IMG/VR virus record: IMGVR_UViG_3300031216_000001
Location: 1 to 35,484 of that record
Strand: one strand, 5' to 3'
Length of the DNA stretch: 35,484 nucleotides
Origin: a virus
Below the pieces are notes generated by a model. That model was not told the origin of the DNA and did no database searches. It worked only from the letters and a program-made list of their open reading frames with translations. The position numbers and the translations under genes are program-made. Each line of letters begins with the position of its first letter. The first letter of the stretch is position 1. Below, in pieces: positions 13,655 to 22,793 of the stretch.

Positions 13655-15203
13655 AAATTAAATACACCACTTTGTTTTCGGTTATCTCTCGCCACTCATA
13701 GCCAAGGATAACGAAATTTTTCCCTGCCGTCATGCCGAAACGGTCGATTTTGACTTCTATCACGTCGCCAATTTCTAGCGCGGTGTTTCTTTCAAGCGGC
13801 AAAAGCCACATGGTACGCATTATTTTTCGCAGATTATGCCGCGCGGTGTTTCGTGTTTCGGCCGCTGTTTTATCCGCAAGATAAGAGGCGATTTCTATCG
13901 GTTGTGACGATTTGTAGGTATCTTGAACGCTGGCCGTTTCCGCTTCAACCTTTCGCCATTCTTGCAAGCCGTCGATGCGGTCGGCCTCGCTTAATATACC
14001 TGCGATTTCTGTTTCTGTGAACCTGTGAAAATAATGTTTATAGCTTGTCGTCGTCTTATACGACGGTATGCCGCCGCCGACGTCGTCAATATCGACTTGT
14101 TCGAAGCCCTGCCCCTGATCGACTATATCGTTAATTTCAATTGTTTCTATCGCCGTTTTCAGTTCTGGCGCGGTCAACTGTGAAACAAAAAATTCTAAGT
14201 TTTTGTCTACCAGTATAGCGGCGTCGATGCTTCCTGCTATTGCCGAACAAACATCGAAAAGCATGTCTTCGCCGTCTGAATAGAACCCGACTTCGCTACT
14301 GTCTGCGCTATCTAGCGCCACGAAAGAAGCGGCATTAAAAGCAGGGGTAAAGCCAATCGCATAGTTTGTTATTGCTCTTTTAACGCATTGCGCGGCTGTA
14401 CGGTCGCCACTTGTTGCGCCCTCACTTACGTTTGCTGTGACGATTCCGTCGGGGCTTGCGTCTAATCGGGCAAGGCCGTCGGCCTCGCTTGTGCGATAAT
14501 CGTCCGTAATGGTGGCCGTTGATAGTGTCGCAAGGTCGGCGTCGTCGCCGTCAAAAACCAGAGGGTTAAGCTTGTCGAATATATCGTCATAAGCTAGGGG
14601 CGCGGGGTCGCCGTCTTTGCCAAAATTACAACCGTATATAAGCGACGTCGAATTAAGCAGGGTCAAAGGCACATGATAGCACGTTCCTATCGCAACGGGC
14701 TTTTTTTGCCCTTGAAGGTCGTTCGCAGTGCCTTCGATGTCGTCTGCGTCGCCGTCGTTATCTCCTAGAAACGTTGCGTCTTGAATAGGTCGGTTAAGCA
14801 GATACAAGGGGTCACGAATGATGAATTCTACTTCGTAATAACGAAACACCGTTTTTTCACATATAAACGTCGCGAATAGAACCGCCTCACTAAACGGCGT
14901 CGATTCGTTTTCGACTGTGTAGACCTCTATTTTTTGAAAGTCGAAACCGTCGTCGATATATTGATCAAGCGTTCCGTCGTTAGCGGCGACGATAGAACCT
15001 GCCCCGATTTCGGTTTGTCCGAATGTTTCACCAAAGCCGAACATATAGCGATTAACCGAACCGCCGCGCTTTAATATGTCGCTGTAATAAGCGTTTGAAG
15101 GCATGTCGCTGCGTTTTGTGGTGTACGGCGACGAAGACAACCGAAGCACCTGCGCGCTTTGATCGGCCGCGCTTATGCGGTGTATGTCATACAAGAAAAT
15201 CAT
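13647..15203 (-). CDS. Tail tip / baseplate hub protein (518 aa)
   Basis: It follows directly on the tape measure (four-base ATGA overlap), where siphophages encode the distal tail and hub proteins. N-terminal segments (YYSDILKRGGSVNRYMFGFGETFGQTEIGAGSIVAANDGTLDQYIDDGFDFQKIEVY) and a C-terminal part (LPLERNTALEIGDVIEVKIDRFGMTAGKNFVILGYEWREITENKVVYLIYG) look like the beta-barrel elements of tail hub proteins. The central part contains two acidic, Asp-rich stretches that could bind ions (GDNDGDADDIEG; FDGDDADLATL). No lytic-enzyme motif is evident. Identification is mainly from position and general pattern. Confidence 0.65.
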   Translation of the reverse strand: MIFLYDIHRISAADQSAQVLRLSSSPYTTKRSDMPSNAYYSDILKRGGSVNRYMFGFGETFGQTEIGAGSIVAANDGTLDQYIDDGFDFQKIEVYTVENESTPFSEAVLFATFICEKTVFRYYEVEFIIRDPLYLLNRPIQDATFLGDNDGDADDIEGTANDLQGQKKPVAIGTCYHVPLTLLNSTSLIYGCNFGKDGDPAPLAYDDIFDKLNPLVFDGDDADLATLSTATITDDYRTSEADGLARLDASPDGIVTANVSEGATSGDRTAAQCVKRAITNYAIGFTPAFNAASFVALDSADSSEVGFYSDGEDMLFDVCSAIAGSIDAAILVDKNLEFFVSQLTAPELKTAIETIEINDIVDQGQGFEQVDIDDVGGGIPSYKTTTSYKHYFHRFTETEIAGILSEADRIDGLQEWRKVEAETASVQDTYKSSQPIEIASYLADKTAAETRNTARHNLRKIMRTMWLLPLERNTALEIGDVIEVKIDRFGMTAGKNFVILGYEWREITENKVVYLIYG

Positions 15204-18200
15204 GCGCGCGCGCGATTCGACTTAGAGTTAAGGCGCTGCAAGTATTCATTGGTTTCGCGCTGTTGATCTTCTACGTTGCGCAGCCCCGCTTGAAGTAGCT
15301 TCACGGTTGCGGATAAATGCTGATTGGAACGAACCATTTCGTTAAGCATGGCTTGATTGTTTTGAATAGGAATAATGCTAGAACCAGCATTTGGCGCGAT
15401 AACCTCTGCGCCTAATTCACCAACTAGCGCCGGCGTTGTGCTGAAAGGTCGGCCGCCCTTCGCAAAGCCTGGTATAATGCCCTTGAAAACATTATAAAGC
15501 GCGTTGTTCGCGGCCTGATTTTGCTCGAAGAAAATCGACCGCGTACCGTTACCAGGCTCGACCCCTGGCGTTGCTTCACGAAGAAGACCGATCGCGCGTT
15601 CGGCGACGTCCTGCGATAAGGTCGGCAAAATCTGAATTAATCGTTCGTTTACATTGTTTTGGCTTACCAGTATGTCGGGATTAGCTAGCGAATTGACTTT
15701 CATCAACGAACTGCCTTCAATCGTAGACGTTAAGCCCTCAATCGCGGCAAGCTGTTGCTTGTCAACTTCCAACTGGTTCGAAAGAATGTCGATCTCTGAT
15801 TGATAGTATTCGCTGGCCGCCTGTAATTCACCCGTGACGCTGGCGAATATCTTGTCGAAATTGTCTTCGCTGGCGTAGACTTCGCGCGCGATAGATAGAA
15901 ACTCATTCGCTATGCCTGGCAAGTCATTCGCTGCGTCGACGTTACCCGAACGCGCAAGCGCGGCGGTGCTATTGAACCGCTGTTCTGCAAGCGCCAGCTT
16001 TTCGGTCGGCGACAAGCTAGAATCGTCGCCGACCTGAATAGCAAATAACGCGTTGCCTAGATTTTCGGTAATCTGTTTATAGCTATCGACTAGCGACTCT
16101 GTGTTGCTGATTATGTCGCTAAGTGAATCACCGGTCGAACCGATAGAACCTTCAAGGCTATTATACTGCGCATTGATTGCTTCAAGGTTCGCCGCGTGAA
16201 TAGCCTCGACTAAGGCCAAGTCGCCGTTTATTGCTGTAGCGTTTTCCAGTTGCGATTGATAGCGCGCCGTTTCGTTCGAAAGGTCGGCAAATATACCCGA
16301 TTGCGCTGAAAGAAGCTGTTGCGATAAAGACACATTAAAGTCGCTTCGAAGTTTTGCTTCGATTGCCGTTAGCTTTTCTTCTAGTTCGCCAAGCGGCAAG
16401 CCTAGGCGCTCCGACGATTCGCGCAGCGCGTCGAACTCTGCGTAGATGCCTTCTAGTTGCTGAATGAACGCCGAAACGGGTTCTTCTGCTTTCAAAATAG
16501 CGTCGCCGATATTGTCGAAGTTTGCGGCTAGTTCTATGTCGTTCAACACTTCAGATGCGTTGCGGCCTTCCGTTTCTATGTTCCCCAAGCTTTTTAAAAG
16601 CCTTTCATCAACGGCACCGCCCAGTTCGTCAATTCGCGTCACAAACAGTTTGCTTAGATCGCCCAACGCACGCTCTAAGTCCGCATTATTTTGAGGGTCA
16701 AACGTGACTGAAACGCGCTCATTGCCCAAATCACTTTTATGGTCACCAAAGGTGAAAAATCCAGTTCCGTCATTGATACCCGCCTGAAATGCGGTGCCGC
16801 CTTCCGGCGCTTTAATTAATGATAAATCCAGCCCCGCACTGCGTGAAATACTGCTAGTTACGCCTTGCAAAGCCTCTGCAATGGCTTGCGCAGCATCTTC
16901 ACTTAGGTGCTTCGCCTGCAAATCAACCCCCGTTAATCCGCCCGACTGGGTAAACCCAGAGACCCCCGCTGTCGCAGCAGGGTTGGGCGCACCACCACCG
17001 AACAAACCACCAACCGCCGAGCCTAAAAATCCACCAATCGCGGCGCCAAGTGGTCCGCCAACCGCCGTACCAATAATCGTGCCAACCGTACCCGTAATAC
17101 TACTATATTCGCCGGATAGCCCAAGCAAATCTGCCGCCATCGTTCCACCGAAACCGGCAAGCCCAGCCCCCGGCGTAAATGATTGACTCAAACCACCGGC
17201 AACACCGCTGCCAGAAAGCGTTGGAAGACCTGTTGTGCCAACACCAAAAATATTGTGGCCAACCGTGTCGATTAAATTTCCGACCGTAGAATCAAGCGCA
17301 AAAATAGATTCGCCCAAACTGCCAATCGAGAAAACGTCTGACAATCCAGACAGGTCACCGAGACCTAAATCACTTAACCCGTTGCCACCACCACCGCCGC
17401 CGCCTAATTGTTCGACGACTTGTTCTATTCCCGCCGAATCGACGCCGATCGAACTACCGATACTTTGAATAATCGGCACAATAATAGGTTGCGCGATTGC
17501 CAGCGTCGCAAGCTGCGCTAGCATGCTGACAAAAATATCTTTCACGCGGTCGGCTACGTCAGAAAATCCGTCGATCTGTCCTGAAAACAAGTCTTCAAAA
17601 GTCTGTGCAAAACCGTCGCGAATTGCCGAAGCGGTGTCCTGAAAAATCTGCGCAACGTTTTCTTGCTGTTGTTCAAGCTTTTCGAGTTCTTCGCGCGCGC
17701 GGCTGTTTTCTGTGATTTGCTCTTTTATCACGTCGACTTGCTTGCGCTGCGATTCCGTTAGGTTATCAACCGAACCGACATGCTTATTAACCATACGGTC
17801 GACGGCGAAAATCTCTTTTTCTAAGTCCGTCATGCCCATTTCAAGGGCTTCGACTTTTTTATCGTTCTGAATGTCGTCTAGTATTTTTTTGAATTTTTCC
17901 AGTTCGTCCGTTATGCCGCCGCCACCGCCACCGCTACCACTTCCAACCGGCGACGATAAAAGGTTCTTCATTTCTTCGATTGTGTCGCGCAGCTTGTCGG
18001 CTTTTTCTAAAACGTCAGTAGGTGCGTCGCCTACACCCATGCGGCCGAATAATTCAGCGCCAGCCATACCCAAAGCGCCTAGGCCGCGTTCTAGCATATT
18101 GCCGTCGCTTATTGACGCGTAACCCTCTATCAGCTTGTTAAGCGACTCTAGTTCTTCAATATGCGCTTGAATAATTGTATTCTTGTCTTCAACTATTTGC

Positions 18201-19504
18201 TTCGCGCGGTCGCCGCTTGCATTCGCCGCTTGCGCATGAAGCCCTTTCAATTCGCCTAGCGCAGTGCCATAGCGCCCCGTTGCTTCGGCGACTTCGTTTG
18301 TGCCAATAATCACTTGCGCAAGCGCAGCCGCTAGTAATAAAGGCGCAACGGCTTTCATGGCAACGCCTAGAAGTGCGAACTTTTTCGCACCGACGATGGC
18401 CGCATTACCAGCGCCGCCGACGACAACGGTAGAAGCCGCGACCGAACCTTGCGCCGCAATTGCAGCCTTCGACATTGCAAGCGACGCGCGACTATGCCCC
18501 GCCGCCGCCGCCGTTGCTACTGCTAACCCGCCGGCGTATGACGCGGCGGCCGCCTTTGAAGTCAAGAACGCCATTGCAGTAGTTGCCAAGCTAACGGCTA
18601 GCTTTGTGCCTAGAACCAGCGAAATAGCAAGCCCGACCTTTGCAATAGAGTCTAAGTTTTCAGCAAGAACAAGAATCGAATTAGCCAGGGCTTCGGCCGC
18701 TGAATTAACACCACCCGCGCCGCCTATTACCTGCGTAAAGGCATTATCTAGCACCGTCATCGCTTGGCGGATTGTGGCCGACGTTTGTGCGAAAATCGTA
18801 TCGAGTGAAGCGCCGCCCTCTAAAAGCCCTCTAAAAAAGGCTTGGCTTGTGACGTCGCCGTTAATAATCAGCGTGCGAAGTTTGGCAACACTGCCCCCCG
18901 CTTCGTCAATGCCACGCGCGGCCGCTTGCGCGATAGGAAAAGCACCTTCAAGAATCGAATTAAATTCTTCGGCGCGAACAATGCCCGACCCTAACGACTG
19001 CGATAGCTGCAAGATTGCGCCCGATGCCGAACCAGCCGCGCCGCCTTGAACGGCTAGACCCTTGCCGACAATTTCGGTTAATCTGAATAGTTCTTCTTGC
19101 GACGCACCTAACTCTTTCGCGGCAATACTTGCGCGCTGAAATAATTGCACGTTCGCCGCTATTGGCGTTCGGGTTTGGTTCGCTATACGGTTAAGACGAT
19201 CAAGAGTAGCAGTGACGTCGCCTAGCCCGTTTGTGGCTACCTTTACGCGGTTTTCTAGCTCTCGATAGCTGTCGGCGTAGTCTAGTATCTTTCGCGCAGC
19301 CAACGCGACGCCGACGCCTAATGCGATCGACTTCAAGCGGTTCATGGCGTCGCCCAATTTTTTTGTGTTACGCTCTGTCTGTGTTATTTGCTTGTCTGCG
19401 TCTTTTGTGCTGCGCGTGACGCTATCGGTCGCCGCCTCGAATTCGCGCGCACCTTGGCGCGCTTCCCTTGCGTCAATGCTTAGTTTTACCGTGGCGTCGG
19501 TCAT
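15200..19504 (-). CDS. Tail tape measure protein (1434 aa)
   Basis: By far the longest gene. The N-terminal 260 residues match the tape-measure domain (AREFEAATDSVTRSTKDADKQ, then RIANQTRTPIAANVQLFQRAS, EIVGKGLAVQGG, GSGIVRAEEFNSILEGAFPIAQAAARGI, GLLEGG). Hydrophobic Ala-rich helices follow (about 290-410), then coiled-coil stretches (540-630), a Gly-rich hydrophobic region (about 690-870) and a C-terminal helical part. At roughly 0.15 nm per residue, 1434 residues predict a tail near 215 nm, long for a 35-kb phage. The DNA between about 16700 and 17400 differs in word use from its flanks, suggesting module exchange. Overlaps the chaperone T part by 32 bases. Confidence 0.93.
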   Translation of the reverse strand: MTDATVKLSIDAREARQGAREFEAATDSVTRSTKDADKQITQTERNTKKLGDAMNRLKSIALGVGVALAARKILDYADSYRELENRVKVATNGLGDVTATLDRLNRIANQTRTPIAANVQLFQRASIAAKELGASQEELFRLTEIVGKGLAVQGGAAGSASGAILQLSQSLGSGIVRAEEFNSILEGAFPIAQAAARGIDEAGGSVAKLRTLIINGDVTSQAFFRGLLEGGASLDTIFAQTSATIRQAMTVLDNAFTQVIGGAGGVNSAAEALANSILVLAENLDSIAKVGLAISLVLGTKLAVSLATTAMAFLTSKAAAASYAGGLAVATAAAAGHSRASLAMSKAAIAAQGSVAASTVVVGGAGNAAIVGAKKFALLGVAMKAVAPLLLAAALAQVIIGTNEVAEATGRYGTALGELKGLHAQAANASGDRAKQIVEDKNTIIQAHIEELESLNKLIEGYASISDGNMLERGLGALGMAGAELFGRMGVGDAPTDVLEKADKLRDTIEEMKNLLSSPVGSGSGGGGGGITDELEKFKKILDDIQNDKKVEALEMGMTDLEKEIFAVDRMVNKHVGSVDNLTESQRKQVDVIKEQITENSRAREELEKLEQQQENVAQIFQDTASAIRDGFAQTFEDLFSGQIDGFSDVADRVKDIFVSMLAQLATLAIAQPIIVPIIQSIGSSIGVDSAGIEQVVEQLGGGGGGGNGLSDLGLGDLSGLSDVFSIGSLGESIFALDSTVGNLIDTVGHNIFGVGTTGLPTLSGSGVAGGLSQSFTPGAGLAGFGGTMAADLLGLSGEYSSITGTVGTIIGTAVGGPLGAAIGGFLGSAVGGLFGGGAPNPAATAGVSGFTQSGGLTGVDLQAKHLSEDAAQAIAEALQGVTSSISRSAGLDLSLIKAPEGGTAFQAGINDGTGFFTFGDHKSDLGNERVSVTFDPQNNADLERALGDLSKLFVTRIDELGGAVDERLLKSLGNIETEGRNASEVLNDIELAANFDNIGDAILKAEEPVSAFIQQLEGIYAEFDALRESSERLGLPLGELEEKLTAIEAKLRSDFNVSLSQQLLSAQSGIFADLSNETARYQSQLENATAINGDLALVEAIHAANLEAINAQYNSLEGSIGSTGDSLSDIISNTESLVDSYKQITENLGNALFAIQVGDDSSLSPTEKLALAEQRFNSTAALARSGNVDAANDLPGIANEFLSIAREVYASEDNFDKIFASVTGELQAASEYYQSEIDILSNQLEVDKQQLAAIEGLTSTIEGSSLMKVNSLANPDILVSQNNVNERLIQILPTLSQDVAERAIGLLREATPGVEPGNGTRSIFFEQNQAANNALYNVFKGIIPGFAKGGRPFSTTPALVGELGAEVIAPNAGSSIIPIQNNQAMLNEMVRSNQHLSATVKLLQAGLRNVEDQQRETNEYLQRLNSKSNRARA

Positions 19505-19865
19505 TTTTCCGCTTTTCGCTTTCCTTTTTCATTCGTTCCGACTCTCGTTTTAGGTAATGAGAATCGACCCCCCGAACGATTTGCATATACAATACACGGT
19601 CGTCTTCGTCGACTATATCATATATTTGCAAATAAGCAGCGATTTCTTGTAGCGAAATAGGGTTCATCATTCCGAACCCGCTTGTTCGCGACGATGATAG
19701 CGTCTGAAACGCCTCCCAATAGTCTGAATAAGCGGGGTCGAGTCCAGCGTCAAGATGCACTTGCGCAATCTTGCTTTCGTCTTCCCCACGCTCGCGCTTC
19801 CCTTCGATTAACCAATCGACGAACCCTGCGTCGAAGTCTAGTTGGTAATCGAGGAAAGCCGCTAG
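19473..19865 (-). CDS. Tail assembly chaperone, frameshifted T part
   Basis: This is the -1 frame continuation of the gene at 19862-20272. It has no good start of its own (a GTG at 19760 only) but is open from the slippery site onward. The sequence (LAAFLDYQLDFDAGFVDWLIEGKRERGEDESK, then GLDPAYSDYWEAFQTLSSSRTSGFGMMNPISLQEIAAYLQIY) fits the T domain, which in lambda binds the tape measure and tail tube. Slippage gives a fusion of 136 + 130 = 266 residues. The C-terminus is Lys/Arg/Glu-rich (YLKRESERMKKESEKRKNDRRHGK) and overlaps the start of the tape measure by 32 bases. Product inferred from the lambda G/GT precedent. Confidence 0.85.
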   Translation of the reverse strand, partial: LAAFLDYQLDFDAGFVDWLIEGKRERGEDESKIAQVHLDAGLDPAYSDYWEAFQTLSSSRTSGFGMMNPISLQEIAAYLQIYDIVDEDDRVLYMQIVRGVDSHYLKRESERMKKESEKRKNDRRHGKTKH

Positions 19866-20272
19866 TTTTTTACTGCGTCGTCTACTGCCTCGACTAGATA
19901 GTTTTCGTCGGCCGTCATGCGATCTACAACGAAGTCACGAAGCGAACGTGATTCTTGAAGGTAAACTAAGCCCGTTTCTGGCTTGTATTTTACGGCTTTT
20001 AACGTGCCGTCTTTCGCGCGCGTGAAGATGCCTTCCCAGTCCTTTAAGATGTGTTCGGCAATGATCGGCATTTGTACCTCGATCAACTTTTCTTCTGTCC
20101 ACAATTTGCGGTTTTTGGGCATTTTCTTAGCCACCACGTTTTTAAGCGCCTTGCGATACTCTGGCGAATTTGCGCTAGCAACCTTCAATCGAACGTCGAT
20201 GTCGTATTCTTGCCAAACGCCCTGACTTAGCTTGCTTTCGTCTTCTTTGTTTTCTTCTAAAATAAATGCCAT
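19862..20272 (-). CDS. Tail assembly chaperone, G part (136 aa)
   Basis: The gene lies between the tail tube and the tape measure, the standard place for the tail chaperone. The product is helical and soluble (YDIDVRLKVASANSPEYRKALKNVVAKKMPKNRKLWTEEKLIEVQMPIIAEHILKDWEGIF). It ends exactly after the slippery heptamer, so a fraction of ribosomes make the longer GT fusion. The chaperone keeps the tape measure soluble and recruits tube subunits; it is not part of the finished virion. A likely promoter and an upstream terminator separate it from the tail tube gene, allowing its much lower dose to be set apart. AAAGGGTCGAAAA precedes the ATG. Confidence 0.85.
   Translation of the reverse strand: MAFILEENKEDESKLSQGVWQEYDIDVRLKVASANSPEYRKALKNVVAKKMPKNRKLWTEEKLIEVQMPIIAEHILKDWEGIFTRAKDGTLKAVKYKPETGLVYLQESRSLRDFVVDRMTADENYLVEAVDDAVKN
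19865..19871 (-). other. Programmed -1 frameshift slippery heptamer A AAA AAC
   Basis: In the zero frame the codons read GTA AAA AAC TAG, so the canonical heptamer A AAA AAC (19871-19865) lies immediately before the stop codon (19864-19862). Slipping back one base continues into the T part without a stop until 19475-19473. A stop codon right after the slip site and a canonical X XXY YYZ sequence are strong evidence of programmed frameshifting. Confidence 0.9.
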
Positions 20273-20312
20273 TTTTCGACCCTTTCAAGGTGTTTACTGT
20301 TAACGTGGTTTT

Positions 20313-20341
20313 ACACTAGCAAAGTGTGTGTTTCTAATCAA
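20313..20341 (-). promoter_or_regulatory. Weak predicted promoter before tail chaperone
   Basis: On the - strand TTGATT (20341-20336) precedes TAGTGT (20318-20313) with a 17-base spacer, directly after the terminator that ends the tail tube transcript. The stretch after it (GTAAAACCACGTTAACAG) resembles that after 8657-8685. Prediction by eye; the -10 is a poor match. Confidence 0.35.
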
Positions 20342-20344
20342 CAT

Positions 20345-20376
20345 AAAAAGAACCCCCGCCGATTAAAGCAGGGGCT
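20345..20376 (-). terminator. Intrinsic terminator after tail tube gene
   Basis: On the - strand the arms 20376-20368 and 20359-20351 (AGCCCCTGC / GCGGGGGTT) pair with two G-T wobbles around an 8-base loop, followed by CTTTTT (20350-20345). It lies 28 bases after the tail tube stop. Confidence 0.8.
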
Positions 20377-20404
20377 AATATCTATCATCCAAATAGTAAG
20401 GCTA

Positions 20405-21868
20405 TTATTCCTCGAAATAATTGAATGCGTCAATCTGATAAGACGTTGCCGTTAAAGAGTCTTTAAGCGCGCGCGCGCTGATTTCTAGCATGGCGTCTTG
20501 ATTTCGTGCGCTAGAAGTGTTTTCGGCGCTTTCGGCTTTCAGCTTCGGCAAGGTGTGAACAAACGCAGACTTAACGCCGTCGCTTTCCTTATCCATAACG
20601 AAAGACGTGCTAAACGTCGATTGCCCGTCGAACTTGTCGTAGTAGGTCGCGTCTTCGTAATACGTCGTCATGCTTACGGTAATGTCGCAATCACCCGCAC
20701 CGATACCGACAAGACCTAGCGAACCGATTGCCATTTGTTCGCGAAGGTTGTTACGAAGTGAAACCGATAGGCGTCGAGCATAGCCGCCGCTTGTGATTTC
20801 AGAATCATTAAACATAATGCGCGCAACATCCGAAACGCCGTTCATTATGTCGCCTTCGTCGGCCGTATTCGGTGTCGCGTCGAAAGAAGCCGCCGAAACG
20901 TTTTCGCTACTACCTAAGAAGTCGACCGAACCAGTGACACGCGTGCCAGCTTCGACGGTAAAGTCTAGGCTATTCACGACGCAATCATTGTATTTGTGGA
21001 ATTGCGGCGTACTCTGATTTGTGACGACTTTTTCTTGCGTCAAATACTGCATTAACGTGCCGACGCGAAGCGTATCGCCAAACCATACCTTTATGGCCTT
21101 TGACCCGCCGGCATCTGTCGTCCAACCCGTAGGGCGATGATCTAAGACGATTGCATTCGCCGAAATAGAAGCAATGCGAACCCACGTATTAAGCGCGGCC
21201 GTTGTGAACTTAGAACCCACGGCCGAACCGCCGATTTTAAGCCATTGACCAACCTTTAGACCTAGGGTCGTGAAGTCTAGCGCCGTAGATGCCAAGCCCG
21301 TAGCGCTTGCAGTTATGTCGCCAGATTCGCCAACAAAGCCGACCGTTTTAAGCTTCGCGCCTTTTGGTGGCGAAGCTTCGTCGACTAAAGTAGCAACGCC
21401 GTCCGTAACGACTGTCGTGCCGGTGCTTGAATCGACTTCGAAAACAATATTATTTGCCGCATCTGTAAAGCCAGTGCTTTGAACCAAATGCCCCGCAACA
21501 AAAGCACCGCCGCCGCTTGCGACGGTAAACGTATCGCTAGAAGTGACAACGCCCTCGATCTCTGTATCGGCTGCGCTGTTTACGATTTCTGCAACCGCGT
21601 CGAAAGGATTAAATAGCGCGTTTTCCATAACGGTTAAGAACGGTTCGCCATAATGGAATTCGAAGCCGTAGCCGCCTGTTGCGCTTTCAGAAACTAGCGC
21701 AGTATCGTCGACCATACGATCGGCGCGAATTTCTTCGCTACGCTCAAAGCCCTTATTCGCCTTCATTGATTCGCCGGTAAAGCGAACCTTTGTTGCATCA
21801 GCGGTCGGGGCAAGCCCGAAACCTGGTTGTTTTGCTAGTGTAAATTCTGTGTAGTTAGTGTCTGCCAT
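20405..21868 (-). CDS. Major tail tube protein (487 aa)
   Basis: The start ATG at 21868 follows AGGGGGCTTTC; an in-frame ATG at 21919 lies inside the previous gene and is unlikely. The N-terminus (ADTNYTEFTLAKQPGFGLAPTADATKVRFTGESMKANKGFERSEEIRADRMV) matches the start of phage tail tube proteins of the TTP type. The body is beta-rich with additional domains (VTSSDTFTVASGGGAFVAGHLVQSTGFTDAANN), making it longer than most tube subunits (usually 150-350 residues). Subunits stack as hexamers around the tape measure. Its own terminator and place just before the chaperone fit a highly expressed structural gene. Confidence 0.85.
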   Translation of the reverse strand: MADTNYTEFTLAKQPGFGLAPTADATKVRFTGESMKANKGFERSEEIRADRMVDDTALVSESATGGYGFEFHYGEPFLTVMENALFNPFDAVAEIVNSAADTEIEGVVTSSDTFTVASGGGAFVAGHLVQSTGFTDAANNIVFEVDSSTGTTVVTDGVATLVDEASPPKGAKLKTVGFVGESGDITASATGLASTALDFTTLGLKVGQWLKIGGSAVGSKFTTAALNTWVRIASISANAIVLDHRPTGWTTDAGGSKAIKVWFGDTLRVGTLMQYLTQEKVVTNQSTPQFHKYNDCVVNSLDFTVEAGTRVTGSVDFLGSSENVSAASFDATPNTADEGDIMNGVSDVARIMFNDSEITSGGYARRLSVSLRNNLREQMAIGSLGLVGIGAGDCDITVSMTTYYEDATYYDKFDGQSTFSTSFVMDKESDGVKSAFVHTLPKLKAESAENTSSARNQDAMLEISARALKDSLTATSYQIDAFNYFEE

Positions 21869-21888
21869 GAGAAAGCCCCCTATTAAAA

Positions 21889-22320
21889 TTAAAACGTTTT
21901 GTCGGCTTGAAACTTGCACCGAAGCGACGTTCGCCAGTAGCGGCCTTCGTCGTCACCTTTGCCAGCCTCGCCCGACTGCATTACGTCGTAACATAACACG
22001 CCGTCGAATTCCGTACCACGAAAAATAGAAGCTAGCGAATCCATATAGTTATCAGCTAGGCCGCCGCCCGTTCCTAAAGGCGTGAATACGTGTAAAAAGA
22101 TAAAGCCTTCGGTTCGATATAGGCGATCGCCGGCGCGCCCTAAAGAAATTTGTTCTTGTGCGTATGGCGTAATTTCAATAAAAACGAAGCTATCGGGCTT
22201 TTTGCCGGCAACTTCTAGCTGCGATAGACTCATGTTTTCGAATAGAATAGGGGTCGTAGACCAGTTATCGGCTAATCTCTTTTCAATCGCTGCTTTGAAT
22301 GTAAATAAATGCGCCGTCAT
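21889..22320 (-). CDS. Tail terminator / tail completion protein (143 aa)
   Basis: The N-terminal segment FKAAIEKRLADNWSTTPILFENM and the later FVFIEITPYAQEQISLGRAGDRLYRTEGFIFLHVFTPLGTGGGLADNYMDSLASIF follow the DUF4128-type tail terminator pattern (alpha/beta fold, conserved W..TPI..EN). This protein caps the tail tube as a hexameric ring and joins the tail to the neck. Its position (after the HK97 gp10-like gene, before the tail tube) is as expected. It overlaps the upstream gene by four bases. Confidence 0.8.
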   Translation of the reverse strand: MTAHLFTFKAAIEKRLADNWSTTPILFENMSLSQLEVAGKKPDSFVFIEITPYAQEQISLGRAGDRLYRTEGFIFLHVFTPLGTGGGLADNYMDSLASIFRGTEFDGVLCYDVMQSGEAGKGDDEGRYWRTSLRCKFQADKTF

Positions 22321-22793
22321 GTCTGTATTGTAACCCCGTCGAACTCTTTTGCCAACCTTTCAGCGACAACGTTAAGAACGCCGGCCGGCGCTTTGATTGA
22401 ATAGCCTTTTTCGATTAGCCTGGCGTATGGCAACCCGTTCGCAATATGCGTTTGATCGAAAGGTTGAAGGCCGACAATCTGCGCGGCGGCGGCGGCAACG
22501 CCAGACGTTTTATAGGGTGCCCCGGGGTCGTCTGGCCATACAAGCCCGTTTCCTATTTCGGGGTGCGGTGGCTTGACTGCATAATTCGGCGCGCCGACGC
22601 TGACGTTAAACGATGCACGAAAGCGACCCGTCCACACCGGCGAACCAAACTGAAACGAAACGCTACGTGTATCGGCCGTGGTGTATTGATAGCCTTTAAG
22701 CGTAACGGTTCGATGTAACTCGACAAATTTCTCTATTCCAGCTTTTGCGGCCTCTTGAACCTGTCGCTCGAACTCTGCGTAATTAGTTGGCAT
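22317..22793 (-). CDS. HK97 gp10-like neck protein (158 aa)
   Basis: The helical N-terminus (FERQVQEAAKAGIEKFVELHRTVTLKGYQYTTADTRSVSFQFGSPVWTGRFRASF) with a conserved PVWTGRFRAS block, and the C-terminal PYARLIEKGYSIKAPAGVLNVVAERLAKEF, match the HK97 gp10-like family of head-tail completion proteins. It sits between the head closure and tail terminator genes with short overlaps on both sides (11 bases at its start, four at its end). It probably helps form the neck. Confidence 0.75.
   Translation of the reverse strand: MPTNYAEFERQVQEAAKAGIEKFVELHRTVTLKGYQYTTADTRSVSFQFGSPVWTGRFRASFNVSVGAPNYAVKPPHPEIGNGLVWPDDPGAPYKTSGVAAAAAQIVGLQPFDQTHIANGLPYARLIEKGYSIKAPAGVLNVVAERLAKEFDGVTIQT

Noticed and set aside
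18300-19049. 249-residue + strand ORF
   Set aside because: It is antisense to the Ala-rich part of the tape measure; the composition is that of a mirrored shadow and there is no ribosome site.
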